DNA of 64,000 nucleotides from Bacillota bacterium (GTDB lineage Bacteria; Bacillota; Clostridia; Lachnospirales; Lachnospiraceae): contig JAEZLH010000019.1 of assembly GCA_023435895.1 (NCBI GenBank), positions 1-64,000 of the forward strand, read 5' to 3'. The notes under the pieces are model-generated. The model ran no database searches, was not told where the DNA came from, and saw only the letters and a program-made list of their open reading frames with translations. Made by a program: the position numbers and the translations under genes. Shown here in pieces: positions 42,907 to 51,469 of the stretch (position 1 is its first letter; the number at the start of each line of letters is the position of its first letter).

Positions 42907-42932
42907 ACTATAATTAACCATTTAATTATAGT
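42907..42932 (-). promoter_or_regulatory. perfect palindrome in the promoter region of the 153-aa gene
   Basis: ACTATAATTAA-N4-TTAATTATAGT, an 11-bp perfect stem, 28 bp upstream of the start codon, overlapping -10-like TATAAT sequences on the minus strand. A likely operator for the A+T-rich operon, though palindromes are commoner by chance in such sequence. Part of it recurs inverted at 42394-42410. Confidence 0.45.
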
Positions 42933-43180
42933 ATAATATGGAAGAAATGTAAATAAATAAATAAAAATGAAATATTATGTAGTAATCTGCTTTAATTTGT
43001 AGTCCATATTGCCGGAATGTAAAGTGAATTTTTAAGTCGTAAAGTGAATTTTTAAGTTCCAGTTTGCACTACATGGATACAATATAAGAAACTCCGTAGG
43101 AAATTATGGTTTTTTCTACCTGTCAGTGTAGAAGTAATAAAAGATGGAAAATCACCCCTACTAAAGTGGTCTATGTCTGA

Positions 43181-43500
43181 AATAAGAACAATCGCAAAGA
43201 ATACTTTAGTATCATTTCTACCGATATCACAATAGATGAGGATGAAACCATCTGTATATAGGGAAAACGATGGGGTATCGAAGTATTCTTTATAGTCTAC
43301 TAAAGCTATCTCAGACTTAGCAAGGAATGTGATTTTCTTTCCTATGATGCAATAACTGCCCATGTAGCGGTTGTTTTCATAAGATATATGATAATGTCCG
43401 TTGAGAGCAGAGAGTCAAAAGATGAACATTCACTAGGCAGATGCTCTTATACTTTTCCGACGAATTGTCTGATATCATATGAATTTAAGCGTTTCAAGTG
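43181..43500 (+). pseudogene. IS4-type transposase fragment
   Basis: One plus-strand frame with internal stops reads NKNNRKEYFSIISTDITIDEDETICI, then GKRWGIEVFFIVY, then SYLRLSKECDFLSYDAITAHVAVVFIRYMIMSVESRES. ISTD...IY.KRW.IEVFFK is the conserved C-terminal region (with the catalytic Glu) of IS4-type DDE transposases. At least two stops and no N-terminus. It borders the ABC/M50 operon on the side opposite the IS66 graveyard. Confidence 0.75.
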
Positions 43501-43559
43501 ATGCTTCAAGTGAGTAAATAATATATTAAAGCTTTGCTCTATGTACGGAAGTCCGTATC

Positions 43560-44579
43560 TCATATAGGTCTTATGGCCAAGATACTCATTAATAGTTGAA
43601 CAATTAAGAAAATGATCATCACGCTGGAGGTAAAAGCATAACGATAGAATCCTTTCGTGGTTTTGTTGGAGCGGATATATTCCAGTATAGATTTTCTGCT
43701 CCGGAATACAATTATAATTGCTCCCACTAAAAACAGACCGTACATTACCGCAGAAATATTATCTTGAATGCTCGGACTCAGATTTCCTGTTAGTAACAAG
43801 AAGAGTTCACCAAAAACAAAATTATTGATAATATGTAAGAGAATAGACCATTTTATAGAGTATTCAATTGCCACGTATGCGAAAATCAATCCCATAAAGG
43901 TTGCGAATAACCCCTGTGCCAAGTTGCCATGAAAGGCACCAAATAATACGGACGAAACTACAATTGCGAATACTTTACCGAATTTTTCGAGACGGCGTAA
44001 CAGGATTCCACGAAATAAAAGCTCTTCTGTAATAGGACCCAAAAAGGAGATATAGAGGATCATGCTTATTGACGAACTTTGCGGTACTTGCTCCAATGCT
44101 TTCATAATACTTAAGCCAAGCAGGTTGAAGAGCGCCTCCAAGCCTCCTCCTATCAAGGAAAAGATCGCCTGACCGGACATACATACAATGAAGAACATCA
44201 AGAAGATCCTTTTGTCCATCTTGGTGTTTGAGACAAAGAGTTGTTTTATCTTCGTTGGTCGTATGGACTGGTAATACAAGAAAATTAAAGGAAGACCGAA
44301 AAGTATTGCTAATAAATAAGGTGTTCCGCTTTTCTCAAGATTTATAGATAACTCACTTATAACTTCTTCAAGATCTTTATGGCCATACTGTGTAATTATT
44401 TTATAAAACATGGCAACAACGAAATAAAGAATGGAACTGATAATCATAAATGCTTCATAGATCAGGAGGCCGCCAACCATATAGTTAGAAGTACGCTTAA
44501 TAACCTTTTTAATGGGCATAGGTGGTGGGGATGGAGGCATCACGACCTGTTGTATATCGGATTCATACATAATAGACAT
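43560..44579 (-). CDS. CPBP-family (CAAX/Abi) intramembrane glutamic endopeptidase
   Basis: 339 aa, about eight helices. The three CPBP motifs are in order: ITEELLFRGILLRRLEKFG (EExxxR, residues about 182-200), VLFGAFHG (FxxxH) and LLHIINNFVFGE (HxxxN/B). The N-terminus is proline-rich (VVMPPSPPPMPIKK). The family cleaves membrane peptides and sometimes gives bacteriocin self-immunity. Base composition is normal for the chromosome, so it is probably not part of the A+T-rich operon although it lies 680 bp from it. Ribosome site GGAGATG. Confidence 0.9.
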   Translation of the reverse strand: MSIMYESDIQQVVMPPSPPPMPIKKVIKRTSNYMVGGLLIYEAFMIISSILYFVVAMFYKIITQYGHKDLEEVISELSINLEKSGTPYLLAILFGLPLIFLYYQSIRPTKIKQLFVSNTKMDKRIFLMFFIVCMSGQAIFSLIGGGLEALFNLLGLSIMKALEQVPQSSSISMILYISFLGPITEELLFRGILLRRLEKFGKVFAIVVSSVLFGAFHGNLAQGLFATFMGLIFAYVAIEYSIKWSILLHIINNFVFGELFLLLTGNLSPSIQDNISAVMYGLFLVGAIIIVFRSRKSILEYIRSNKTTKGFYRYAFTSSVMIIFLIVQLLMSILAIRPI

Positions 44580-44946
44580 CTCCTTTGCTTTGTTTCAAGT
44601 AATTTCCATTATAATAAAAAAAACTAAAAAAGTCTATGGATTTGTAAAATCATCAACTGTTGTGCATCATTATTGCAGCCTTGCGTATAACCTGGAATGT
44701 ATAGGTTGAATCAATTACAGTTATATAGGAAGTATCATTTGGTGCTCCGTGAAACTGTAGATGAACACTATTTAAAATTCTTTTGTTTCCTGAATCGCTA
44801 ATGAATAAAAAGTAAGTGCTTATTGTGATAACATCACTGAACTCTGCCACATATGGTGGTATAGTAATATCAAGCTAAAAACAAAAGATGGAGAACGAAT
44901 TTATCATAATGGAATAATCGCACTATGCGATGGAATGGAGGATTTT

Positions 44947-45261
44947 ATGGCAACAATTAAGATTACAAAAAATAATTTTGAAGATGAAGTTTTAAAATCA
45001 GAGGAGCCTATTTTGCTAGATTTTTGGGCATCCTGGTGTGGTCCCTGCCGCATGGTTGCTCCTGCACTGGATGAGATATCAGAAGAAGTTAAAGGGTTTG
45101 CAAAGGTTGGTAAGATCAATGTGGATGAAGAGGGAGAACTGGCATCGAAATTCCGAGTAATGAGTATTCCTACGCTGATGGTGGTAAGGGACGGAAAGAT
45201 TTCAGCAACTGCAGTAGGAGCAAGAGCCAAAAAGGATATTTTAAAGATGCTTCAAGCGTAA
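44947..45261 (+). CDS. trxA: thioredoxin
   Basis: 104 aa from the ATG at 44947; the ATG four codons earlier overlaps the GGAGG ribosome site. The redox motif W30-CGPC is in FWASWCGPCRMVAPALDE, and the cis-proline motif is in SIPTLMVVRDGK. It reduces protein disulfides in the cytoplasm. Single gene, followed by a large hairpin before a Crp/Fnr regulator gene. Confidence 0.95.
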   Translation: MATIKITKNNFEDEVLKSEEPILLDFWASWCGPCRMVAPALDEISEEVKGFAKVGKINVDEEGELASKFRVMSIPTLMVVRDGKISATAVGARAKKDILKMLQA

Positions 45262-45347
45262 ATGTATTCTTTTTGAGCTACAAAATAGATACATGAGATA
45301 TCATGCATATCTATCCCAATAAAATAATAGAATAATACGAAATACAG

Positions 45348-45416
45348 AAAGATATCTTTATGGCAGTACATCCACCTATGGTGAAACAGGATTGCAGCTG
45401 ACATAAAGATATCTTT
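45348..45416. promoter_or_regulatory. large hairpin between thioredoxin and Crp/Fnr genes
   Basis: Perfect 15-bp arms AAAGATATCTTTATG (45348-45362) and CATAAAGATATCTTT (45402-45416), with an inner CCACC-TAT-GGTG hairpin. Each arm contains the self-palindrome AAAGATATCTTT. It is followed by TTTTTGA, so it can act as terminator for thioredoxin; the paired palindromes could also be operators for the downstream regulator. Confidence 0.65.
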
Positions 45417-45490
45417 TTGAATTGCAAGGTTCACTTGCCAATCCATAGAAATTCCGTTATTCTAAAGGTATGAAATGCAAGGGAGGTAGT

Positions 45491-46177
45491 ATGATGATCG
45501 ATAAGAAGGAGGATTTGGCTTTCTTACAGGATACCCTGAGTTTTTGGAAAGAGATTAATGATACACAAAGGACTGTCTTAAGGCAAGCAATCAGTAAGAA
45601 GCACTTTGTGCCGGGCGAATTTATGCATAGCAATTCTGAGAATTGTTCCGGACTGTTTTTAATAAAAAGCGGTCAGATTCGAGCATATATTGTATCCGAA
45701 AGCGGAAAGGAGATAACACTATATCGATTATTTGAGAGGGATGTATGTATCTTTTCAGCTTCCTGTATCATGAAGAATATCTCTTTTGACATCTATATCG
45801 AGGTGGAGAAGGAGACAGAGGCCTATCTAATTCCCGCATTAATCTATCATAAGCTTTCTACCGACTCCGTACCCATTCAGAACTTTACCAATAATCTTAT
45901 GGCTTCCCGTTTTACGGATGTGATGTGGATTATGGAACAGGCACTGTTTATGAGTTTTGATAAACGATTGGCTAATTTTTTAATTGAGCAATCCAATATT
46001 GAGGAATCTGAAAATCTGATGATTACCCATGAAAGAATTGCAAATCACTTGGGAACGGCGAGAGAAGTAGTGACTAGGATGCTAAAATATTTTCAAAACG
46101 AAGGAATGGTGGTATTAAACCGTGGAACCATAGAGATAACGAATAGAGAATTGCTCGAAAATCTGTCAGAGAGGTGA
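45491..46177 (+). CDS. Crp/Fnr-family transcriptional regulator
   Basis: 228 aa. I start at the ATG at 45491 (AAGGGAGGTAGT upstream), because the earlier ATG lies before this ribosome site. The cNMP-binding-like beta barrel covers about residues 30-120 (CSGLFLIKSGQIRAYIVSESGKEITLYRLFERDVC), followed by a dimer helix and a winged HTH (ENLMITHERIANHLGTAREVVTRMLKYFQNEGMVVLNRGTIEI). There is no Fnr-type N-terminal cysteine cluster; the ligand is unknown. Located 10 nt before the alkylation-repair gene, so probably an operon. Confidence 0.9.
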   Translation: MMIDKKEDLAFLQDTLSFWKEINDTQRTVLRQAISKKHFVPGEFMHSNSENCSGLFLIKSGQIRAYIVSESGKEITLYRLFERDVCIFSASCIMKNISFDIYIEVEKETEAYLIPALIYHKLSTDSVPIQNFTNNLMASRFTDVMWIMEQALFMSFDKRLANFLIEQSNIEESENLMITHERIANHLGTAREVVTRMLKYFQNEGMVVLNRGTIEITNRELLENLSER

Positions 46178-46186
46178 GAAAAATAA

Positions 46187-46870
46187 ATGGGAAAAACAAT
46201 CAGAGAACAATTGGAGGAACTCTCAGAAGAAAAGTATAGGGATTTCACCGCTTCCTTGACACCGGGAAAGAAAAATATACTTGGGGTGCGACTGCCTTTG
46301 CTTAGAAAGTTAGCAACAGAAATAGTAAAAGGAGATTGGAGAACTTATCTGAAAGAAGCTGGGGATGATACTATGGAGGAGCTGATGCTTCAGGGCATGG
46401 TAATTGGCAGCTGTAAAGCAGATATGGAAGAGGTGGCTAAATTATCGGCCACTTATATCCCGAAGATCGATTCGTGGTCAGTATGTGACAGCTTTTGTAC
46501 CAGTTTAAAAATCACCAAAAAACACCCGGAGCAAATGTGGGAGTTGATGCAGGAATACTTAAAGTCGGATCGGGAATATGAAATCCGTTTTGGCGTAGTA
46601 ATGCTTCTATATTATTTAACACCGGAATATGCCCCCTTGGCATTTGAGCATTTTGACCGAATTAAGCACGAAGGATACTATGTTAAGATGGCAGTCGCAT
46701 GGGTAATCTCTATGTATTATGTGAACTTGCCTGAGATGACCCTTAATTATTTGATGAACAATTCTCTGGATGATTTTACTTATAATAAAGCACTGCAAAA
46801 AATCATGGAATCATTAAAGGTGGATAAAACTACAAAAGAAATGATTCGCAGTATGAAGCGAAAAAAATAG
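46187..46870 (+). CDS. DNA alkylation repair protein (AlkD-like HEAT-repeat family)
   Basis: 227 aa, all-alpha HEAT-like repeats. Family signatures: GVRLPLLRKLATEIVKG, DSWSVCDSFC, FGVVMLLYYLT, YYVKMAVAWVISMYYVNLPE and TYNKALQKIMESLKVD. AlkD-type enzymes excise 3- and 7-alkylpurines; some members are non-catalytic. The Trp/Asp pair typical of the active cleft (W in DSWSVCD, D in the same motif) is present. Co-directional with the Crp/Fnr gene. Confidence 0.85.
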   Translation: MGKTIREQLEELSEEKYRDFTASLTPGKKNILGVRLPLLRKLATEIVKGDWRTYLKEAGDDTMEELMLQGMVIGSCKADMEEVAKLSATYIPKIDSWSVCDSFCTSLKITKKHPEQMWELMQEYLKSDREYEIRFGVVMLLYYLTPEYAPLAFEHFDRIKHEGYYVKMAVAWVISMYYVNLPEMTLNYLMNNSLDDFTYNKALQKIMESLKVDKTTKEMIRSMKRKK

Positions 46871-47014
46871 AAGCTGGTCATTGCATATTGCACTAAAATG
46901 TGACAAAATATAGTTAAGAAGATAGCCAAATAGACGGAAAACTAATCCAATTAAACGAAAGGAAAGTAGGGTCTCTGTTGGGCTATGTTAGCAAATGAAC
47001 AAGGAGGATTTAGC

Positions 47015-48619
47015 ATGAAGATAACTTTCTTAGGTGCGGCACATGAGGTTACAGGAAGCTGTTATTTATTAGAGGTATGTGGAAAGAATATATTGATCGA
47101 TTGCGGAATGGAGCAAGGTAAGGATACTTACGTTAATGTAGAGATCCCGGTAGCATCAGTGGATATTGATGCAGTACTTTTGACACATGCACATATGGAT
47201 CATTCCGGTAAGCTTCCTTTGCTATATACGGAAGGATTTCGAGGAGCAATTCATACAACCAGCGCAACCAAAGCGTTATGTGATATTATGCTAAGGGATA
47301 GTGCACACATTCAGATGGCGGAAGCAGAATGGAAGAATCGAAAGGGCAAGCGTTCCGGTGACGAAGCGGCTATTCCACTTTATAATATGGAAGCAGCTTT
47401 GGCCACTAACAAATTGTTTATCTCCCATGAATACAGTGAGAAATTCACATTGTTCGATGGTGTAGAAGTTCGATTTATTGATGTTGGACATTTGCTTGGA
47501 TCTGCAAGTATTGAGATATGGATTACTGAAGAGGGCGTAACCAAGAAGATAGTCTTCTCTGGAGATATTGGTAATTTGAATCAACCCTTAATCAATGATC
47601 CTCAATATATCGAAGAAGCGGATTATGTTGTAATGGAGTCCACCTATGGCGATCGTAGTCATGGTGAAACACCGGATTATATTGGTGAATTAACAGATAT
47701 CATTCAAAGAACTCTGGATAGAGGTGGTAATGTAGTAATCCCTTCCTTTGCAGTTGGAAGAACGCAGGTATTACTTTATTTCTTACGTAAAATTAAGGAT
47801 GATAAATTAATTAAGGGACATGGTGATTTTAAAGTATACGTTGATAGTCCATTGGCAGTGGAAGCTACCCAGATCTTCCATGAGCATATGATTGGCTACT
47901 TTGATCAGGATGCTATGGATTTGGTTAATAAGGGTATTAACCCCTTATCCTTCCCTGGACTAATGACTTCAATTACCGCGGATGAATCAAAGGCAATTAA
48001 TTTTGATGATTCTCCGAAAGTAATTATCTCTGCTTCCGGTATGTGTGAAGCCGGAAGAATACGTCATCACCTTAAACACAATTTGTGGAGAAAAGATAGC
48101 ACGGTGGTATTCGTTGGCTATCAGGCGGTAGGAACCTTAGGCCGAATGCTATTAGATGGAGTTCCTGAAGTGAAGCTATTTGGCGAAAACATTCAGGTTG
48201 CAGCGGATATTTATAAAATGGCGGGTGTAAGCGGACATGCCGACAGAGAAGGTCTGGTGAAATGGCTGAAAGGCTTTAAGAAGAAGCCAGATATGGTTTT
48301 TGTTGCCCATGGCGATACACAAGTATGCGATCTATTCACGGAATATATTTCAAAAGACCTTGGCTATACAGCGGTTGCTCCGTATAGTGGTACGACTTAT
48401 GATTTGGCTGCAAATGTAATGGTCAAAGAAGGAAATGCGATTCCTATTGATTCTAAAGCTGCGGAGGACAGACCGGTGGCAGGTTCTGTATTTGAACGTC
48501 TGGTTCTTGCGGGCAAACGTTTGTCAGCAGTCATCCAGCATAATAAAGGAGGAGCAAATAAGGATCTTGCAAAATTCCTGAGTCAAATTAATTCACTTAG
48601 TGATAAATGGGATCGATAA
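47015..48619 (+). CDS. MBL-fold/beta-CASP RNA-processing nuclease (Ysh1-like)
   Basis: 534 aa from the ATG at 47015 (AAGGAGGATTTAGC upstream). The metallo-beta-lactamase core has LTHAHMDHSGKLP (HxHxDH) and FSGDIGN; the beta-CASP cap has VMESTYGDRSHG, VVIPSFAVGRTQVLLYFL, VYVDSPLA and IISASGMCEAGRIRHHL; the RMMBL end has VSGHADREGLVKWLKGF and VFVAHGD. The protein is expected to cut RNA in the cytoplasm. A palindromic repeat follows directly. Confidence 0.93.
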   Translation: MKITFLGAAHEVTGSCYLLEVCGKNILIDCGMEQGKDTYVNVEIPVASVDIDAVLLTHAHMDHSGKLPLLYTEGFRGAIHTTSATKALCDIMLRDSAHIQMAEAEWKNRKGKRSGDEAAIPLYNMEAALATNKLFISHEYSEKFTLFDGVEVRFIDVGHLLGSASIEIWITEEGVTKKIVFSGDIGNLNQPLINDPQYIEEADYVVMESTYGDRSHGETPDYIGELTDIIQRTLDRGGNVVIPSFAVGRTQVLLYFLRKIKDDKLIKGHGDFKVYVDSPLAVEATQIFHEHMIGYFDQDAMDLVNKGINPLSFPGLMTSITADESKAINFDDSPKVIISASGMCEAGRIRHHLKHNLWRKDSTVVFVGYQAVGTLGRMLLDGVPEVKLFGENIQVAADIYKMAGVSGHADREGLVKWLKGFKKKPDMVFVAHGDTQVCDLFTEYISKDLGYTAVAPYSGTTYDLAANVMVKEGNAIPIDSKAAEDRPVAGSVFERLVLAGKRLSAVIQHNKGGANKDLAKFLSQINSLSDKWDR

Positions 48620-48632
48620 ACATGTAGTTAAT

Positions 48633-48740
48633 GTTCACTCCCAGTCAAAGTTGAGGCTATGATTTCGACGAATGCAAATACTCCTTTTTCGGAAATCATT
48701 TATCGATGTCATTATGCCAAGTTCTGAATGGGGAGTGAAC
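48633..48740. repeat. palindromic repeat element, internally deleted copy
   Basis: 108 bp with the same ends as 119-311 (GTTCACTCCCAGTCAAAGTT... and ...AAGTTCTGAAT.GGGAGTGAAC) and the shared inner block CGAATGCAAATACTCC. About 85 bp of the left arm and apex of the full copy is absent. The inverted symmetry extends out to 48627-48746 (GTTAATGTTCAC against GTGAACAGTAAC). Same orientation as the first copy. Confidence 0.85.
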
Positions 48741-48785
48741 AGTAACAACATGTAAAATATTACACCGAAAAAAATCGAATTATGT

Positions 48786-48814
48786 TTGACAGTGCCGATA
48801 AAAGGGGCTAAACT
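48786..48814 (+). promoter_or_regulatory. promoter of the GAF/HD-GYP gene
   Basis: TTGACA (48786-48791), 17 bp, TAAACT (48809-48814), 57 bp before the GTG start and just after the palindromic repeat. Confidence 0.6.
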
Positions 48815-48870
48815 ACAATTAGATTTATGCGTACTGTAACGATAAACGTGTTTTTTCGGGGAGGTATAAG

Positions 48871-50835
48871 GTGAAAAGAAAACATTCCTCTGTCCTGTCA
48901 CGGATAAAGATTATCAACTATATCTTAATTGGCGCAATTATGATAACGCTGCTGACAGTAATATATTTGTATAATTATAATACCAGAAGGGAATACGAAG
49001 ACAAGAGCATATTGAATGTGTTCGCGAAGCAGAGAATGTACAGCCAAATGTTTGCTAAGGATGTCAATCGTTTGTATTATCTGATTCGGGAGAAGAACGA
49101 GCTAAGTCCTTCTTACTCCGTAGTTGAGATTAATAAAGAAATTTCCTACATAAGGCTAAACCTGAAAGAGGAGCGAGATTATTTTAATGGTAATTTAAAG
49201 GCATTCCATTCCTTTGAGGTGTTACTTGAGGGAAAGATATTTCGCATCAGCCCTTACCTTATGGAGCATTCCGAATATCTAAAACAAATTGATTCACTAT
49301 GGAAGAATTTTGATCAAGCAATTTTAAATATAGTCAAAGCGGATACTCCGGAAGATATGCGAACGAGTGTCACCTTTGTCAACAATAACAACCTGATTTT
49401 ACTGAATCTTTCAGATAGCCTACTTATGGAAGTTCAAGATTATTCTGTTCATCAGGATAAAAGAGCGGAGAAGGTTGTATATTGTTTAATTGGATTTCAA
49501 GTTTTTATTATCTTAGCATCGGTATTGGGCTTAAGAAAATATCTGTTCCGTCCCTATCATCAATTATATAAGGGAATCTCTGATATTGGACTGAATCATT
49601 ATGAATCAGATGACTACATTCCGGCTGAGAAGAATGTGAAACCCATCGTGGATGAAGTAAATGGTATGTTCTTAAAGATTAATAATTTGATATCCCTAAT
49701 TGAGAATATGAACAATAATAATTCCTTTATGGAGATTTTAAGTTATATTAACACTGCCTTCTCCACCTTCATTCCGTTTAATTACATTGGTATCGCTCTG
49801 ATGAGCAATGATAAGAAGATGATTAAAGCTTCTTATGGTGTTTCTGACGGGACAATTGTTGGATTACCGGAGAAGGTGTTGGATGTTGCCTGGTATGTAA
49901 GTGAGACCAGCCTTGGCAAAGTGATAGATTCGGGAGAAGCCAGAATTATCAATGACCTTGAAGAGTACTGTATGAATAAGCAGGTAAAGCAATACAATCA
50001 TATCCTTTTGGAAGCCGGAGTAAAAGCTTCGATCGCATTACCCTTGAAGGTGAATAAGGAACCAGTAGGTATGATTTTCTTTTCCAGCACGAAAAAGAAT
50101 GTTTATACAAAAGAACATGCGAAGTTGCTCGGAACGCTTGCTAACAGTATTGCAATCAGTTTGAACAAAAATATATTGACCAATGATATTATATTTAGCA
50201 GCATTCTTGCATTAGCAAAGTTATCTGAGGCAAGGGATGAAGATACAGGAGAACATATGGAGCGAATGGCCAAATATTCAAGATTAATTACTAGGCTATT
50301 GTATGAGGAAGAATTGTTCACGGATGTCATAACCTTGGAGTATATACAGAAAATCGAAGAATTTAGCCCGCTGCACGACATCGGAAAAGTGGCAATTATG
50401 GATGATATCTTATTAAAGCCAGGCAAACTTACGGATGCGGAGTATGCGGAGATGAAAAAGCATGCCTTGTTTGGAGGACATGTATTAAGAGTGGCAGATC
50501 AAAATCTTCATGATAAGGGTAATAGCTTATTTACCATCGGAATTGAGATAGCAGAAGGACATCATGAAAAGTGGGATGGTACCGGATACCCTTACGGCAA
50601 ACGTGGAGAAGAAATTCCCTTAAGTGCAAGAATTGTAGCAATTGCAGATGTATTTGACGCATTGACAAGCAGGCGTCCTTATAAGGAGGCATTTACGTTG
50701 GATGCTTCCTTTGACATAATAGAGAAGGGTAAGGGAAAACATTTTGACCCGGTTATAGCAGAGGTTGTATTAAATAATCGTCATCGGATAGAAGAGTTGT
50801 ATTTTAAATTCAACAAAAATAAAAAATATGCTTAA
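48871..50835 (+). CDS. membrane GAF-HD-GYP domain protein, putative cyclic-di-GMP phosphodiesterase
   Basis: 654 aa, GTG start with GGGGAGGTATAAG. One N-terminal helix (IINYILIGAIMITLLTVIYLY), an external sensor region to about residue 205, a second helix (VVYCLIGFQVFIILASVLGL), a linker, a GAF domain (about 270-430) and HD-GYP (about 435-640). H502-D503 (PLHDIGKVAIMDDILLKPGKL) and HHEKWDGTGYP (G572-Y573-P574) are the metal and GYP motifs. It should degrade c-di-GMP or related dinucleotides in response to an external and a cytosolic signal. Monocistronic, with a terminator after it. Confidence 0.92.
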   Translation: MKRKHSSVLSRIKIINYILIGAIMITLLTVIYLYNYNTRREYEDKSILNVFAKQRMYSQMFAKDVNRLYYLIREKNELSPSYSVVEINKEISYIRLNLKEERDYFNGNLKAFHSFEVLLEGKIFRISPYLMEHSEYLKQIDSLWKNFDQAILNIVKADTPEDMRTSVTFVNNNNLILLNLSDSLLMEVQDYSVHQDKRAEKVVYCLIGFQVFIILASVLGLRKYLFRPYHQLYKGISDIGLNHYESDDYIPAEKNVKPIVDEVNGMFLKINNLISLIENMNNNNSFMEILSYINTAFSTFIPFNYIGIALMSNDKKMIKASYGVSDGTIVGLPEKVLDVAWYVSETSLGKVIDSGEARIINDLEEYCMNKQVKQYNHILLEAGVKASIALPLKVNKEPVGMIFFSSTKKNVYTKEHAKLLGTLANSIAISLNKNILTNDIIFSSILALAKLSEARDEDTGEHMERMAKYSRLITRLLYEEELFTDVITLEYIQKIEEFSPLHDIGKVAIMDDILLKPGKLTDAEYAEMKKHALFGGHVLRVADQNLHDKGNSLFTIGIEIAEGHHEKWDGTGYPYGKRGEEIPLSARIVAIADVFDALTSRRPYKEAFTLDASFDIIEKGKGKHFDPVIAEVVLNNRHRIEELYFKFNKNKKYA

Positions 50836-50840
50836 ATAAT

Positions 50841-50888
50841 CAAAACCCTGTGAAACAAATTTTTGAAATTTGATTCACGGGGTTTTGT
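50841..50888 (+). terminator. rho-independent terminator after the HD-GYP gene
   Basis: CAAAACCCTGTGAA pairs with TTCACGGGGTTTTG, followed by a T-rich tract. The next 340 bp (50889-51228) hold no gene; a pyrimidine-rich stretch with repeated TTCTTTC lies at about 51011-51055. Confidence 0.85.
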
Positions 50889-51228
50889 CATTTTTACCAT
50901 ACTCTTTGAAGAAGGTTATGTTTCGAGTTTGTGTTTTTCAAAACATTTCAGTTGATGCGTTTAAAAGTCGGCATCTTTGAGGCAATATCTTAATGATTTT
51001 ATCTTTACATCATTCTTTCTTTAAGTTGTTCTTTCTTTTATATTATTCTTTCACGTTTATCATTTTTTACAAGCTATTTTTACAATGACTTTCACATTTT
51101 ATACTACAATAGTTTATAAAAATTTTATGACAATAATTGAATAGTATACTATTTTCAAAATTGCAGATATTATAAATGAGCAAATAGATTAATGCTTATG
51201 TCATTACATGCTTTGGAGGTGTGTGATT

Positions 51229-51456
51229 ATGGGAAAAATGGAGCGAGCAAAGGATAAGGTTGTCGGCAAGGTTATGGAAACTTCGGGCAAGCTTACAAAT
51301 GATCAAGAGCTTGAATTTACCGGAAAATTTAAAACCATGACAACAGAAGTAAAAGAGAAGATGCATGATGTAAAAGAAAATGTATATCAGGAAGCAAACG
51401 ATCTTATGGACAAAGCAAATGATAAGCTGAAAAATAAAAAAGATAAGATGTCCTGA
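51229..51456 (+). CDS. CsbD-like stress protein
   Basis: 75 aa from the ATG at 51229 (TGGAGGTGTGTG upstream). MERAKDKVVGKVMETSGKLTNDQELEFTGKFKTM resembles CsbD (small, highly charged, helical general-stress proteins). The second half is Lys/Glu/Asp-rich and predicted helical. Function unknown. It is 13 nt upstream of a GlsB/YeaQ-type membrane protein and shares its terminator, suggesting a two-gene stress operon. Confidence 0.75.
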   Translation: MGKMERAKDKVVGKVMETSGKLTNDQELEFTGKFKTMTTEVKEKMHDVKENVYQEANDLMDKANDKLKNKKDKMS

Positions 51457-51469
51457 AAGGAGCAAAATT

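Noticed and set aside
43052..43363. 103-codon minus-strand frame
   Set aside because: The opposite strand carries a recognisable IS4-type transposase fragment; this frame is its shadow.
43560..44579. CPBP protease as immunity gene of the A+T-rich operon
   Set aside because: Attractive by position and family, but its base composition is chromosomal and an IS4 fragment separates it from the operon; kept as an independent gene.
44653..44850. 65-codon minus-strand frame before thioredoxin
   Set aside because: Open and somewhat protein-like, but no ribosome site and stops just upstream; too little to call even a gene fragment.
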